Shown here: positions 48,028-59,504 of the stretch, in pieces | How positions within the stretch are numbered: the stretch's first letter is position 1 | Layout: every line of letters begins with the position of its first letter | Assembly (NCBI GenBank): GCA_036346205.1 | Contig: JARFJB010001910.1 | Location: 2,231,001 to 2,295,000 of the forward strand | Direction of reading: 5' to 3' | Source: Vesta saturnalis | Taxonomy: Eukaryota; Arthropoda; Insecta; Coleoptera; Lampyridae | DNA: 64,000 nucleotides | The notes under the pieces: generated by a model | The model's input: only the letters and a program-made list of their open reading frames with translations | Told to the model about the DNA's origin: nothing | Database searches by the model: none | Translations under genes and position numbers: made by a program

Positions 48028-49390
48028 AATTAGCCTTTTTGATTGCCGGAAATTCCAAAATGAATGAGAGTCCACATAAAGGAAATATGTTGTTCTTTGT
48101 CATGACAATGTTTAAGCGTTGCAATAATCTTTTGTATTAATGGATTCTTTGTATTTGGGTTAATATTGTTTAACGAACATGCAGAATCAGTAGCTATAAG
48201 AAACTTTTTCTGATTTGTACATAGTTTACAAAAAATTAGAGCCTGCCATATTGCGTATAATTTTGCATCATAAATGGTCGTATGTTTTGGCATGGGCCAA
48301 CTATGCTCTTGACCTTCTACTGAAAAAGCTGCTCCCGTACCGTTATTGGTCTTTGATCCATCGGTGTAGATTATTAGGTGATCTAAATGTTTCTGTAGCA
48401 TTTTATTTATTTCCTCTTGGAATACAGATGTTGGTGTGTATTCTTTCTCATATTTTGCAAAGGCGGTATTTCCAACGACCTATAGGCAACATATATGTAA
48501 GCTCTTGTTTGAGCATTGCTAGTGCCCTTGTCATATTCAATGTGTATGGTTTACGCAACCTCTCCCAGGTACTCAGTGGTGTGTTTTTTCCAAAAAGTAC
48601 ATTGTGGTTAGGCTGTGCTTTTATTTTGCATGCGTAGCTTAGTATTTTATTGAAAAATATTTGTATCATTCCAGCCTCACATCATAGGCTTTCGCTTGGA
48701 CTGGTATAATGTGCTCCAAGCACGTATCTCAATGCCGCATTTTGTACCTTTTCTAAGGACTTTAGCATAAGGGGTGAGGCCGAGGAGTACGCTTCACACC
48801 CATAATCGATATCCCGAATTAGAGCTGTGTATATTCTCAACAGAACTTCTCCATTTGTTCCCCCTACCGGTTAGCTATTACTCTAAAGGTATTTAGAGAT
48901 TTCTTGCACTTTGTAACAAGGTTATTTATGTGTTTTTTCCATGAAAGAGTGGAGTCAACAGTTACACCAAGAAGCACACCGGATTATTGCAAGGAATGTT
49001 CTGATTATTTAATGTTAGAAACAGGTCATTATGAGGTTTTATGAGCTTACAGAAATGAATGCAAAATGTTTTTTTCCGACGACAACTTGAAACCCATGTT
49101 TTCGGTTGATTGGTATCTGTAACTTTTCATTTAATTCATCCATTTTAGAGCAGTTTACAGGATTTCAAGATCATCCACATACATATATTTGTGGATGTTA
49201 GGTGATACCGCGGATGTCCGTCTTTGAGGAATGATGTTATTATGTGTGATAGATTACCTCTGAAACCCCACGGATGTAGCTATTGCAATATCCCATACCT
49301 CCATGTCATGTCATATGCCCTCTCTATCTCAAAGAAGACAACGACTGCATGAATTCTGTGAGCAGTATGACTTCTTCTAGGTGTACTATA
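48028..49390 (-). pseudogene. Old I-type ORF2 fragment: reverse transcriptase to RNase H
   Basis: Reading leftwards, hand translation near 49370-49280 gives AHRIHAVVVFFEIERAYDMT and WRYGILQ, the reverse transcriptase motif A region (the family has FFD or FLD at the start). Next come GNLSHIITSFLKDGHP near 49230, thumb fragments near 48669-48448 (NVLFGKNTPLSTWERLRKPY), and RNase H at 48401-48030. The RNase H part reads LIIYTDGSKTNNGTGAAFSV, then IYDAKLYAIWQAL, LIATDSACSLNNI and HFGISGNQKG. Its first acidic site and the ATDS site are present; the TAEL-type Glu reads Lys, and the GNExAD box is degenerate. Many frameshifts occur. The fragment ends 50 bp from the piggyBac-like element at 47976. Confidence 0.78.
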
Positions 49391-49684
49391 TTGTTAAATT
49401 TTATAATAAGTCACGTTGTAGTACACTGAAACAACATGATAAGTTTTTTAATTCACATATTTAGAAAGTATGGAACCTAATTTAGTACCCAGTGCCCATG
49501 ACCGAAAAAAAGGAGGAAACGTTCATAACATAAATTTATTTTTCTTGAAAAAAGTACATACATGATGAATAATAGTAAGGAAAATACAAAAAGATTAGGT
49601 AAATATACGTTTGAACCAATGTTACAGATAATGAAATAAAAATTAAGCAGAACCCGTACATACCAAGAACTTATAACGTTAGAT
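49391..49684. other. 0.3 kb without a recognised feature
   Basis: AT-rich sequence between the retrotransposon fragment and the composite repeat. I see nothing in it. Confidence 0.5.
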
Positions 49685-50725
49685 TAAAAATTTTAAATAC
49701 TTAGCTTTTTTGGGTTTTTTAATGGTGTATTGGTGTATTTATGTTGATACAAATACAAACGTATCGATAACACTTATAGTTATCGTCCTCAGCAGTAATA
49801 AAGTCTTTTAGAAATGTTTAACGTGTTGAACAAATTTTTGAAATTTGAAAATTGAAACTCAAACATAAGCCTGCTATTAATATAGCAGTTTGATAAACGT
49901 ATAAAGTCAACTATGAAATACATTTTTAGTAAACAGTAACTATAAATTAAATATTGTTCAACTGTTTTGAAGATGATGAATCAAAACACCCTCTAACATT
50001 CGACATCCGACATCCGACTTTCGACTTTCAACATTCGACTTCCGGCTTTCGGCTTTCGGCTTTCGGCTTTCGGCTTTCGACTCTCGACTCTCGCCTTTCA
50101 CCTTTCGCCTTTCGCCATTCGCCATTCGGCTTTCGGCTTTCGGCTTTCGACCTTCGACCTTAGACCTTAGACCTTAGACCTTAGACCTTAGACCTTAGAC
50201 CTTAGACCTTAGACCTTAGACATTCGACCTTCGACCTTCGACTTTCGACTTTCGACTATCGACTTTCGACTTTCGACATTCGACTTTCAACATTGGACTT
50301 TCGACTTTCGCCTTTCGACCTTCGACTTTCGATTTTCAGTTTTTTTTATATATTGCAATTAGGTAACTTATAAACGACAATGGAGTTAATAGTAAATCTA
50401 CCGAATGAAAACGTTTAGATTTGTGCGTTACATAGATTTAATTCATGGAGTTAGTTACATAATTTAAGTATAATATATCTTATGTATTATTACTCTCTAA
50501 ACCTAATGATGTTAAAACAATTTTGTGAAATTTGAAAAATTATTTTAACATCTTTAACAATTTTAATAGATAATATTAATACTGACTAAGATAACTATAA
50601 GTGTTATCGAAACGTTTAGATTGTATAACGTTAATATACAAATACACGATTTAAAAAAAACAGAAAGATAAGTATTTTAATATGTGTAATAATGGTCAAA
50701 GTTTACATTTTCATACATAATGATG
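49685..50725. repeat. Composite: inverted hammerhead-like repeats flanking a heptamer satellite
   Basis: The left arm (about 49685-49910) and right arm (about 50540-50725) are inverted copies of the same repeat seen at 17572 and 37762. The left core on the minus strand (49792-49760) has CTGAGGA, one base, a perfect GATAAC/GTTATC stem, then GATACG in place of GAAACG. The right core on the plus strand (50582-50613) has CTGACTA, the same perfect stem and GAAACG. Between the arms lie the heptamer array and some AT-rich DNA. The outer right end is GTAAACTTTGACC on the minus strand, as in other copies. Confidence 0.75.
49997..50337. repeat. Degenerate 7-bp tandem repeat array
   Basis: About 340 bp are built from seven-base units in blocks: CGACTTT-like units, then a CGGCTTT block, a CGCCTTT block, an AGACCTT block with about a dozen perfect units, then CGACTTT again. 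Neighbouring units share the same variant, the pattern left by local unit duplication. The ORF at 49954-50163 is an artefact of this array. Confidence 0.93.
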
Positions 50726-50939
50726 TTAATTAAGTAAAATAACAGATGGCGTGATTATTGGTAGTGTAACAATTAAATAAGAACGAGGCTTATTATGAGT
50801 AATTTGTTATTTGTATTTGTAGTTTCTTATTTATGCTAATCACACGTTATTTAATGGTTGTTTATTATTGGGTTAATTCTGTTCAAAAAATTATATATAA
50901 AAAGAAATGTTGGGTCAAGGGTAGATTCTGAACAAGAAA
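50726..50939. other. Short AT-rich spacer
   Basis: Nothing is recognised between the composite repeat and the piggyBac fragment. Confidence 0.5.
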
Positions 50940-51860
50940 ACACCTTCTAATCTTCACGGCGATGTTGATTCTAGCCAGTACGAACTCTCTAGGTCTGATA
51001 GTGACCCTTATTATGGACGATGGTCCCTGATCTTCTGAAGAGAACAATGAGCATTAATACAAAATGAAGCGAGTTTAGATGATGTTGGCGATACACTCCC
51101 AGAGAAATATCAAATTTCAACTTTGATGAATCTTTAGTGGGTATAACCATTCTCAAAAACAAAAACAATTTTGGTGGAATTATTGCTTATTATGAGTGAA
51201 GTGTACTAATTTCCACGGCAATAATCTTTTTTATAGAAAATTGTTCTAAACGAAAATACAGCAGGACCAAGCAGTTTATAGCGACAATTAAAAAAAAATT
51301 AGAGATAATCATTTGTCTCTCTCGTTTGAGAGCACAGTCACGAGCTCGAACGTTGAAACATACATGTCTAGTAGACGATATGAAATGTTATTTCGTTGTT
51401 TCGTCTGTACAACTGACCGAGGCAGTGAAGATAAGCTTGGAAAAGTTGTTGAAGATTCTTCAGAAAAGTATGACTCAGGTGAGCATTTATCTTCGGATTC
51501 ATCATTATTCCTCCTTCGCGGAAGGGCAATATTTTAAGAAAGTCACACGCGGTATAAATCTGTATGAACTTTGTGGCCCCGCCGGTATGTACTGAAAACC
51601 GAAGATTTAAATTTATAAGAAGTGTGAAGAGAATACAGTTCTTTCGAAAATTAACGTTCTGGTTTTAAGGCCGATGAGTTCTTAGCTTAATACCTAGTGA
51701 AGAATAATTATTCTTATCAAACATCCCGTTAGGTCGCAAGACACATTCCATGGGCACACGGCATTCAAATCGAGAGGGTAATGCAAAACCGGTAACCACC
51801 AAAATTCTTGCAAAAAATGAACAAATTTGACAGTGTAATGGAAAAACATAACATCATCAA
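50940..51860 (+). pseudogene. Decayed piggyBac-like transposase fragment (third family)
   Basis: In one frame from about 51366 the sequence reads SSRRYEMLFRCFVCTTDRGS, EDKLGKVVEDSSEKYDSGEH, LSSDSSLFLLRGRAIF and a stop. In another frame it continues KKVTRGINLYELCGPAGM. This matches the piggyBac core, where the pattern is MSRxRYEML, then GEHLSIDE with the first catalytic Asp and an FRGR box, then IKxYELC. Near 51765-51810, NREGNAKPVTTKILAKNEQ resembles the NRKGNPK segment after the second catalytic site. An acidic, Ser-rich stretch near 50990-51030 could be the N-terminus. It has many breaks and no recognised ends. It differs from the two other piggyBac-like elements here. Confidence 0.65.
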
Positions 51861-52142
51861 CTGATGGGATAGAAGGAACATGTTATATATAACCCTCAAA
51901 TGGACGAGGTATACGTTAGTATAGAGCCAGAAGAAATAGAAGATTTTAAACCTGTACTGAGCCCTTGAACGAATGCCTGCTGACCACTTTCAATAGTGGT
52001 GTTACACCATGCCTTACTAACTGTGTGCCCCACGTTAACCCACGGTGTATATAATATATTTACCTAAAAAGTGAACATTGTTAATTATGCGAAATACGAC
52101 ATTATTTTATAAACATATAATTAGAGATCTCGAATGAAAAGG

Positions 52143-52640
52143 CTAAGTAGCTTCTTCTCCGAACTTTCTGATGCATCTTAAGTATTTATGCCTCCATCTT
52201 ATAATGTCATCACGTTCAACAAGGATACTTTTGCGTCGCATGTTTTGAAACTCAAAACCCATATCTTTCAAAAGGTTGAATAGTGTACTGCGTTTAAAAT
52301 TTGGTAGATCATCATCACCATTAATAGAAGAAAGCATACTATTCATCGTTGGTGGAATGTTTTCAATGAAAAAATTGTGCATTTTACGTCGAATAATTGA
52401 CTGTATATTCTGGTCATATACATGACCAGACTAGCTACTGCTCCTGTTTGGTCTTCCTCTTTGATAGCATAGATACTACGCACTGTGCAACATAAAGCTT
52501 TGCTGGCTTCTGCAACAGCTGCACTAACGTTCATAGTAGCCAAGAAATAATTAAGTACATTCATAATGCATTTCTCCTTACGGCTCAAGTGTTTTCCACT
52601 ATGGCGTTTTATGTTTGCAGGACCAAATTCACCTTCCATC
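52143..52640 (-). pseudogene. N-terminal fragment of a D,D~81E-type transposase
   Basis: Minus-strand pieces read HSGKHLSRKEKCIMNVLNYF, then a SIYAIKEE helix, then (52382-52143) NFFIENIPPTMNSMLSSING, FKRSTLFNLLKDMGFEF and LVERDDIIRWRHKYLRCIRK. They parallel the intact protein at 13825 (TLRKDLLQIGFKFTKCLDK, MERTDIVAWRSRYLRSLR). The reading ends just before the first catalytic box. A frameshift lies near 52390. No catalytic core follows downstream. Confidence 0.7.
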
Positions 52641-52679
52641 TCCATATGATACAAAATTCTACAAAATAACCTCAATCAT

Positions 52680-53200
52680 AGAATTATAGAAATTATTCTT
52701 TATTATCTTATAAGACGCGTGAATGAGACGTAAGCGTTCTGAAAAGAACGATTTTTAATAAATGGAGTTAGCTTATTTATTTGTTATTAAATTACATTTT
52801 ACGTTTGACAACATCGCTATGAAGAACAAGGATACCGTTATTTAGAAATGACTAAAGATAGTAAAAGAGAGAGGTACTCTATAAGAACCCGTGCTGAATT
52901 TGGAGGTTTGTACAGTCTAACCCAAACGATTGTGGAATGTAAGTCTGGCTTTATTTAGCGCCACTAAGATGAATGTTTTTATCTGCGGCAACTTGATACT
53001 TGTTACAATGTAGTAGTACACGTCAAAATTAACGTTTATTTAACTCTCTGCGGTATGGATACTATTAATGAATAAATTTTAAACAATTGTATGACACTCT
53101 TATTTATTTATCAAGCGAGTTATGAGGATGTTAATTACCGAGGGTAACAGATTGTAAGTTGCTCGAGGTTATTAGCATACATAACTCACGTGATAGATAA
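52680..53200. other. 0.5 kb without a recognised gene
   Basis: It contains the inverted motifs GAGTTATG near 53118 and CATAACTC near 53180, which belong with the small palindromes that follow. Otherwise nothing is recognised. Confidence 0.45.
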
Positions 53201-53464
53201 ATAATTTTATTTCATACTAATACATTAGAAATGAAATATGCAAACGAAATTTTGTAAACGAACGTTGTTTAAAAATTAAGTAGGCATGGTTACCATGGAT
53301 ATATCAACTGACAAGTTTGCAAATATTTGTCAAAATACATTAGAGGAAGTTTTAAATCTATAACTGCCTAGTATAACTCCCAAGGGAGTTATGAACAAGT
53401 TTACAGTTACGGTAACTTAGGGTTGATTTGTTTATAATGTATTAGTATGAAATAAAAAAATTAT
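53201..53464. repeat. MITE-like element with about 27-bp inverted repeats and an inner palindrome
   Basis: The left end, ATAATTTTATTTCATACTAA, continues to TACATTA at 53227. It is mirrored at 53435-53464 by TAATGTATTAGTATGAAAT and a T/A-rich tail. Inside, ATAACTCCCAAGGGAGTTAT (53373-53392) is a perfect palindrome around AA. It is non-coding and about 265 bp long, typical of a miniature inverted-repeat element. Confidence 0.65.
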
Positions 53465-55225
53465 GTGTATACTATAGATTTTATATGCGTTATAATTAAA
53501 TAAATAAGTTGACCTGAAATAATATCGTAACCATTTCTACGTTTATTTTCCTTAAATTAATGATAAAACATTGCATGTATCTCGTATGTAATTATTAGTA
53601 GATACATAATTATAATAATTTATTTGTATTTATAGTATTGCATTTGGTTAATAGTATATAAATAATTATAACAATGATTTTTATTTTATTTGATTCTATT
53701 ACGACGTATACTTTCTCTAACGTTAATACAAATATACGGACATTACATTTAATTGCCAATTAAGGTTCTTCAAACATATTAACGCCATTGTTAATTTGTC
53801 TTGTGAAATGTGTTTATACCACCATTCTGCTTGAGCGATTTGTACTAATTGACTTATAGAGAACTCTGTATTTCCCAATAATACATATCTTTTTCTATTA
53901 GATCTATTTCTCGCACATGTAACCTTTTATCCGTTTGCTGGTTAACTAATGTTTCCTTTCAACTCTAATAGAACAATCTAAATCATATAATAGCTGTGAT
54001 GAAATTGTTTTGCTTTTGATAGTTTTAATTCTTCTAACAGTTTTATAAAGCATATTATTAACGTAGGTATTAATGGTTAATTGAATTAATTGAATAATTT
54101 ACATTGTTTAGTTAAATATAATAATGATTTTGGATCAGGTACTAGTTTTCCAAATCTTTTAAGAGAAATATGTTTTAGTGAAGATCAATGCATACAGTTT
54201 ATGCAGGATGGAGTACCTTAGCATTATATACTCTATTAAATTTTATCCTTCTACACTAAGCATTGTATGTTAATGCACTTTATCGTATACTGTTCATAAC
54301 GTACGCAATTGTTGTACACCCTTACAATTTTTAGACTAGACTAGACTTGCATAAAGGCCCAAACATGCAGCCAGTTTGCAATCAATTATAATTTCCAATC
54401 AAAGTTTTTATGAATAAGGTATCGAGCAACTTCCTAAACTGTTTCCTGAACATTTAGTAATTCCCATTTTTAGTAATAATGGACCAATATAATTGCAAAC
54501 TTAAAGAAACGAAATATTAATACCTACTATCAAAGTAGAATGTTTAGTCACCTGACTTTAAATGTTCATATTTCGAAAACTATTACGGCGATTCTAATCA
54601 TACAACTTCCATCATAATCGATGTTTATTTCTGTGTATGTGAACGTAATTTGATATTTTTTGTTACTTTTAACTAAGTACTAGAGCGAAATATATTCGAG
54701 AAAACACTATTTTCCACTACTCTTCGCGCACGACCAATATTTATGAATTAATAATTAAAACACTAATTAATGGATTACCTTCATTTTTAGGTGTATGCCA
54801 AAGTACACCTTTGCTTAGAGGTTGATGCTGATTTCATCACTTTCTATTTTTTTCAAACTGTGTAATAAAGGAAAAATGCCACGCTTGTGAACTCCCTTAT
54901 TCTAAGCGTTATACGCAATATTTTTACAGGATGCTGCACATTAAAACTAATAAATACGGAAAGATCAACTGTTTCTTAATTTATGTAATTGCTAACCAAG
55001 GGATAGAATTAAATATTTCGTTGAACAAGGATAACGTGTAACTGCACGCGAGAGGTAACAGAGGAAGAGAATTCAACGCGCAACCTTGTCTCCCCTTTAC
55101 TGAGAAATCACAATTTAAATAGTGCGGAAAAATAGTTTCATGTATTAATGAATGCATTTTTTAGTAGAAACGTAATATTAAAATTGCAATAAAAGGCGAA
55201 ATTTCCAGATCTCGAAAACTAGTTT
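53465..55225. other. 1.8 kb without a recognised gene
   Basis: AT-rich, with no ORF above 60 codons and no recognised repeat. It may be unique host DNA, or repeats too old to recognise. Confidence 0.55.
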
Positions 55226-55227
55226 TT

Positions 55228-55620
55228 TCAAATTACATATGAATACATTTCTATACAATCATCGCTATCTTCTTTGCCATCCTCCTCAATGTCCTGAAAA
55301 TCGTTATCATCATCATAATTGTCGTCGCCTAAATTTATAACTAACCGTTCTATGCTGACGTCTACTAAATTTTCCTTTTCTCTGTACATATCCTCGACTT
55401 TCTTAGCATGATCGACACAATTACTCCAAAGGATATTTGGTACAGTTTGTAATGTTAACTTACAAAGTTCCAAAACGTTCTTTATGTCGAACGTTGTGTT
55501 TCCCTTTGAAACTCTATTTTTGACATAAGCACGTATCAATTTAATTGGATTAAAGTCACAGTAGGCTCCTGGAAGTCATAACATTTTAACACTGCCTCCT
55601 CGTAATTCTTTGACCACTTT
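55228..55620 (-). pseudogene. C-terminal fragment of a D,D~81E-type transposase
   Basis: From about 55620 leftwards the minus strand reads LLEKVVKELRGGSVKML, a stop, LPGAYCDFNPIKLIRAYVKN, then DIKNVLELCKLTLQTVPNIL, WSNCVDHAKKVEDMYREKEN and an acidic tail ending at 55228. The YCDFNPIKL box matches YHCELNPIEL of the intact gene, with the catalytic Glu changed to Lys. The acidic tail is also shared. It is on the same strand as the N-terminal fragment at 52143 but lies upstream of it, so the two are not one simple gene. Confidence 0.75.
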
Positions 55621-55648
55621 TTCAAGTAAATAATGTTTTTTATAATTG

Positions 55649-56830
55649 TACCGGGTGTACAACGGAGAAAGGCGGCCGGCCATAACTCAGAAACTGTTTG
55701 AGATTGAGCAGTGAAATAAAAAATGTTATAATGTGGCTAAGAGAAAATGCTGGAAATTACTTTTAATTTCCTACCATTGCCGCCAGAGGGCGTTTCACTG
55801 ATTTCAAATTGAAATTCCCGTTGTTGGGGCAATTTTTCTTAGTAACGTTGATCAATATGTAAAACTTTGTTGAATAAATTTTTACGATTGCTATGAAAAT
55901 AAAGCGACGGGGAACCATATAACGTGTTACAGGAAAAAATCGTGTAACTTCGCAACGGGTTACTTGAATTTGTTAAGATTGGTCTCGATCTTAAAGGAAT
56001 ACTTGATATTACCAAACAAATTTATAACCACAACAATTTCTTATCTCCGTCTACCAATAGAGATCACAACTTGAAGGAACAAAACGGTCGACTTCAATGA
56101 TACTAAATGTTTTCTTCACTGCCATTTGAAGGAAAATAGTAAGGGAGTATTAAAAAACATTATTTCCGTAGCTCTTATTGAACCGAAAATACACACAGTC
56201 AAACATGTGGCAATGTAACGGGCAATTTGAGGTATAGACAAATAGTACGCTCAAAATAAATAAGTAGGCTATGAAAACTTGAATTTATTTTAAAATTTCT
56301 GTGGTCCTGAAAAGGACCGATTTAATAAATAATACTTCTAATGACGTCCTAAGTGCTCAAACTGTCGACCATCATTTTCAATACACAACTGGAGCTTATC
56401 TTTTGTGGACTGCACTACACATTCAACTTCTGCTACCGGTATTGAACGTATTCCCTCTTCAATTCTATTTAGTAGGTCTTCTCTTGTCGTCCCGTTTGGT
56501 ATACCATATCCTTCAACCGGCCCGATAAATAGAAATCCAAGTAAGTTAAATCCGAGGACGCCAGGGGAATATGCTCTCTCTACCTATCCACCTGCCTGGA
56601 AATGTTTCATCAGAATCTCGTCGTATATTTAATGAAAAATGTGCTGGACACCCAACATGCTGAAAGAACATTGTCCTTCTAGTAGTGAAGGAATAATAGA
56701 CCCCACCAGTCAATGGTCTGTCGAACACCATTGCCCAAGAATTCTTCCGGCAATTATTCCACACTAGACATTAGTTTCCCACCTCTATTGATACTGCACC
56801 TCGGGTAGCTAATGACCAGTAATGCATATT
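55649..56830 (-). pseudogene. Fragment of a mariner-like element with one end and a transposase remnant
   Basis: The left end TACCGGGTGTACAACGG resembles the ends of the long-arm element at 39533. Inside, the minus strand at about 56764-56546 reads MVFDRPLTGGVYYSFTTRRT, MFFQHVGCPAHFSLNIR, then RWIGRESIFPWRPRI. The second catalytic Asp (family pattern QQDGCPAH) is His here, and the RSPDLTPLDF box is degraded. No right end is found before about 56830. The long leftward arm (about 55649-56300) suggests it too was a long-TIR element. Confidence 0.7.
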
Positions 56831-57188
56831 TAATTTTGTTATGTTTCATTGTTTACCTTTACCGACATATACGTGTTATACATGATTTCTAATGAGTATT
56901 TTTAAAATTAAAATTTTAAAATTCAATATGGTGGACATAAGAAATAGAAAGGTTGACTTTTGGCCGTCGTAACATAGTACACGTAAAATTTTTTGCTACC
57001 GTTTTTAAAATCGCCGCATCCTCTTACCTATATCTTGAAAATTTGATTACCTGAGCTTCCATAATAAGAAAATATTGTGGTTTTTCGAAAATTCACATTT
57101 TTGTTTTTTATTCTATATCTTCGTAACCGTATCTATTTGAAATAAAATAAAATAAACAAATACGCAACTTTTCTTCCATTTAACCAAA

Positions 57189-57539
57189 CCGAGCTAGTAG
57201 CGTAGTGGAGACACGACCTGCTTAACATTCGAGAGGTCTATTCCCATTACCGTCTACCTTGTATGAGGTTTTTTCAGGGGGTTTTCCTCATACACACGTA
57301 ACGGCATGGTCACTGCATATATGCACACCACGTGTGGCAACTTAGGGGAATGTTGGGGTAGTATTTTCCCCCTCAGAACCCTAACTCCGTTCCTTCCGAT
57401 CCTATCCTGACCACACCCATCCTTAATCTCACCATGCATATATAGTAATATATGTATGTTTCGATGATTGTGGCTGAAGGAGCTCGGAAAGCTCGAGCCT
57501 TCCCCCTTGTGGGAGGGAATTAAATACGTGGCTTTTTCG
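57189..57539 (+). mobile_element. tRNA-derived SINE with target-site duplications
   Basis: The 5' part, GAGCTAGTAGCGTAGTGG, carries an A-box-like TAGCGTAGTGG. It is followed about 30 bases later by a weak B-box-like GGTCTATTCCC. The body is non-coding and ends near GGCTTTTTCG. Direct repeats flank it: TTTTCTTCCATTTAACCAA at 57169-57187 and the same with two extra T at 57540-57560. A promoter-bearing head plus a duplication of about 19 bp is the signature of a SINE moved by target-primed reverse transcription. It is unrelated to the tRNA-like palindrome at 36.5 kb. Confidence 0.65.
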
Positions 57540-57560
57540 TTTTCTTTTCCATTTAACCAA

Positions 57561-59452
57561 CTTTGTATCTCCAACAGTTTACAATATTCCCATGTACCTT
57601 ACCTCATTTATACTGGACACACTGTATAAGTTTTAATCAATCAGTGAAGAAAAACTAAACGAAAATATTCCATATTCTTAGAATGTATTGACGAGCATTT
57701 AGCTACAATTAATTAATAAATGTAATGAATAACATTGTTGTGTATGTAAACGTTCTGTGTACTTACAAACATTAAAGTAACTGTTTGCATTTAATCTACT
57801 TCTGTCTTTCTCTGCGTAAAGATAATGAAAGGTAAATTAATAAAAAAAAAAGAAAAAGTGGATTATGGACGTGTCCCTTAGTAACGCTACAAAAAAGATG
57901 TTTGATCAGAACGCCAAATAAGAATCCATTATCCTAACTTAATGGAAGATTTTTAAATCCTTTGAAATTGATTGAAATTAACATATAAAGCGCCATAGTT
58001 AGCTTGAAATCGAGAGTGTATTCTGTAGTATAAGCCTTCGAACCCTGAAAACTAAAGCTTCTGTGAAGCTTTTATTTTTATTAAGAGATTACTACTGTCG
58101 GGAGAAAACAAACGAACCAATTTCTTAACACATTTAATTTTATCGTTTATAAATGATACTCGTTTTTTTTTTGGCTGTAGTGGTATAAAAAGTTTTTTCA
58201 TGATACATTTAGTACAAACGTAATTGAATAGGTACGATAAAGTTTCGATTTAAACAGCGATTCGAAATGAATCTGTCAGATTGATTTGCATCTACATGTC
58301 AGTCCTGTCAGGGAAATGAAATCACTGCTTCGCGGACCGCCTAGACGACTTCATTAGTACTGCGGAATGTCTTAATTGCGCTTAATAACTACGAGAAGCC
58401 TGTTCTAAGTATTACTACAGTACTATTACCTTACCTTCAAAGACTTTGTAAAAAAACCTACTTCAGTCTCAATTGCCTTACCTGTTCGAATAACACGAGG
58501 ATATACAACATGAACTCATAGTACTTTGTTTCGTTGTGAATTATTTCAGTTTCGCAGATATGTTTTGATCTGCTTCAACTCGATTATTCTAACAGCCGAG
58601 CTTTAGACGGTCTTTATTTAATTGGTGACGATTCGTATTTTTACATAAAGAATGATTGGTTTTTTAGTCGGTCACCTTCAAAGTGATAATTTACTAAATT
58701 TATTACCAAAAATAAACCCCTTCATAGTCCATGTTGAACATTACGACTCTGTAGTCGAGTTAACTTGGAATATATCCAAGATTATATAAATTTATAAGCG
58801 TGTAATATTAATACGACTCTTGACCTACTACGATTGACTACAAAATCCAGACAATATAAATTTTAACAAATCCGGAACCGGATGTCTATGAATTTTAAGC
58901 ACTTTGTATAAAGTGTGCGCCGTCACCTTCGAGCTTTTGAAATAAATGGTGTGGGTAATGTTTCTAAGTACTTTATCACACGTGTAAAGACTATTTTAAC
59001 AAATCTCACTAAATTTATAGTAAAAATTTATTTATAGCATGACACTGATTTGAGGCATATGCTCATTAATTTGGTTATGAATTATTGTACAAAGAGGTAG
59101 TCAATGGTTTAGCACTCTACGAACCTTTTGATATTATTATAAAATATTTTTAGTTAAACTAAGGACGACGTTATACCGGATGTTTCATTTAAACTACGTA
59201 TTTACATAAATATCTAAATTTTCGTGATTTTAATCTCCCTTTACGTTTCTCATTTCTTAGATAAGAATTTGTAACGTTCGCTTTCAAAGACATGTTTCTG
59301 TTGAGTGGGGAACGTATGTATCAGAGACTATTACAATAACGAATTAAAAGTAAGTGTTATAACCATAGTAATCAAATATTCATATAAATCTCAATCTGAA
59401 AATCATTACTTTACATTTGTTAATATACGATATATTTTATTATTTATATTGT

Positions 59453-59456
<4 letters not shown>
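57561..59456. other. 1.9 kb without a recognised gene
   Basis: AT-rich. At about 59172 ATACCGGATGTTTCATTTAA resembles a mariner-type end but has no partner nearby. No credible ORF is seen. Confidence 0.5.

Positions 59457-59500
<44 letters not shown>
59457..59500. repeat. (TA)n microsatellite
   Basis: A pure TA tract at the left border of the mariner-like element. Confidence 0.95.

Positions 59501-59504
<4 letters not shown>

Noticed and set aside
49954..50163. 69-codon ORF rich in FRLS repeats
   Set aside because: Artefact of the heptamer array.
50161..50220. AGACCTT block considered as telomere-like repeat
   Set aside because: The unit is seven bases and differs from TTAGG. It is one of several variants in a local degenerate array.
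57254..57574. 106-codon minus-strand ORF
   Set aside because: It lies across the SINE and its target duplication, with no protein family resemblance.
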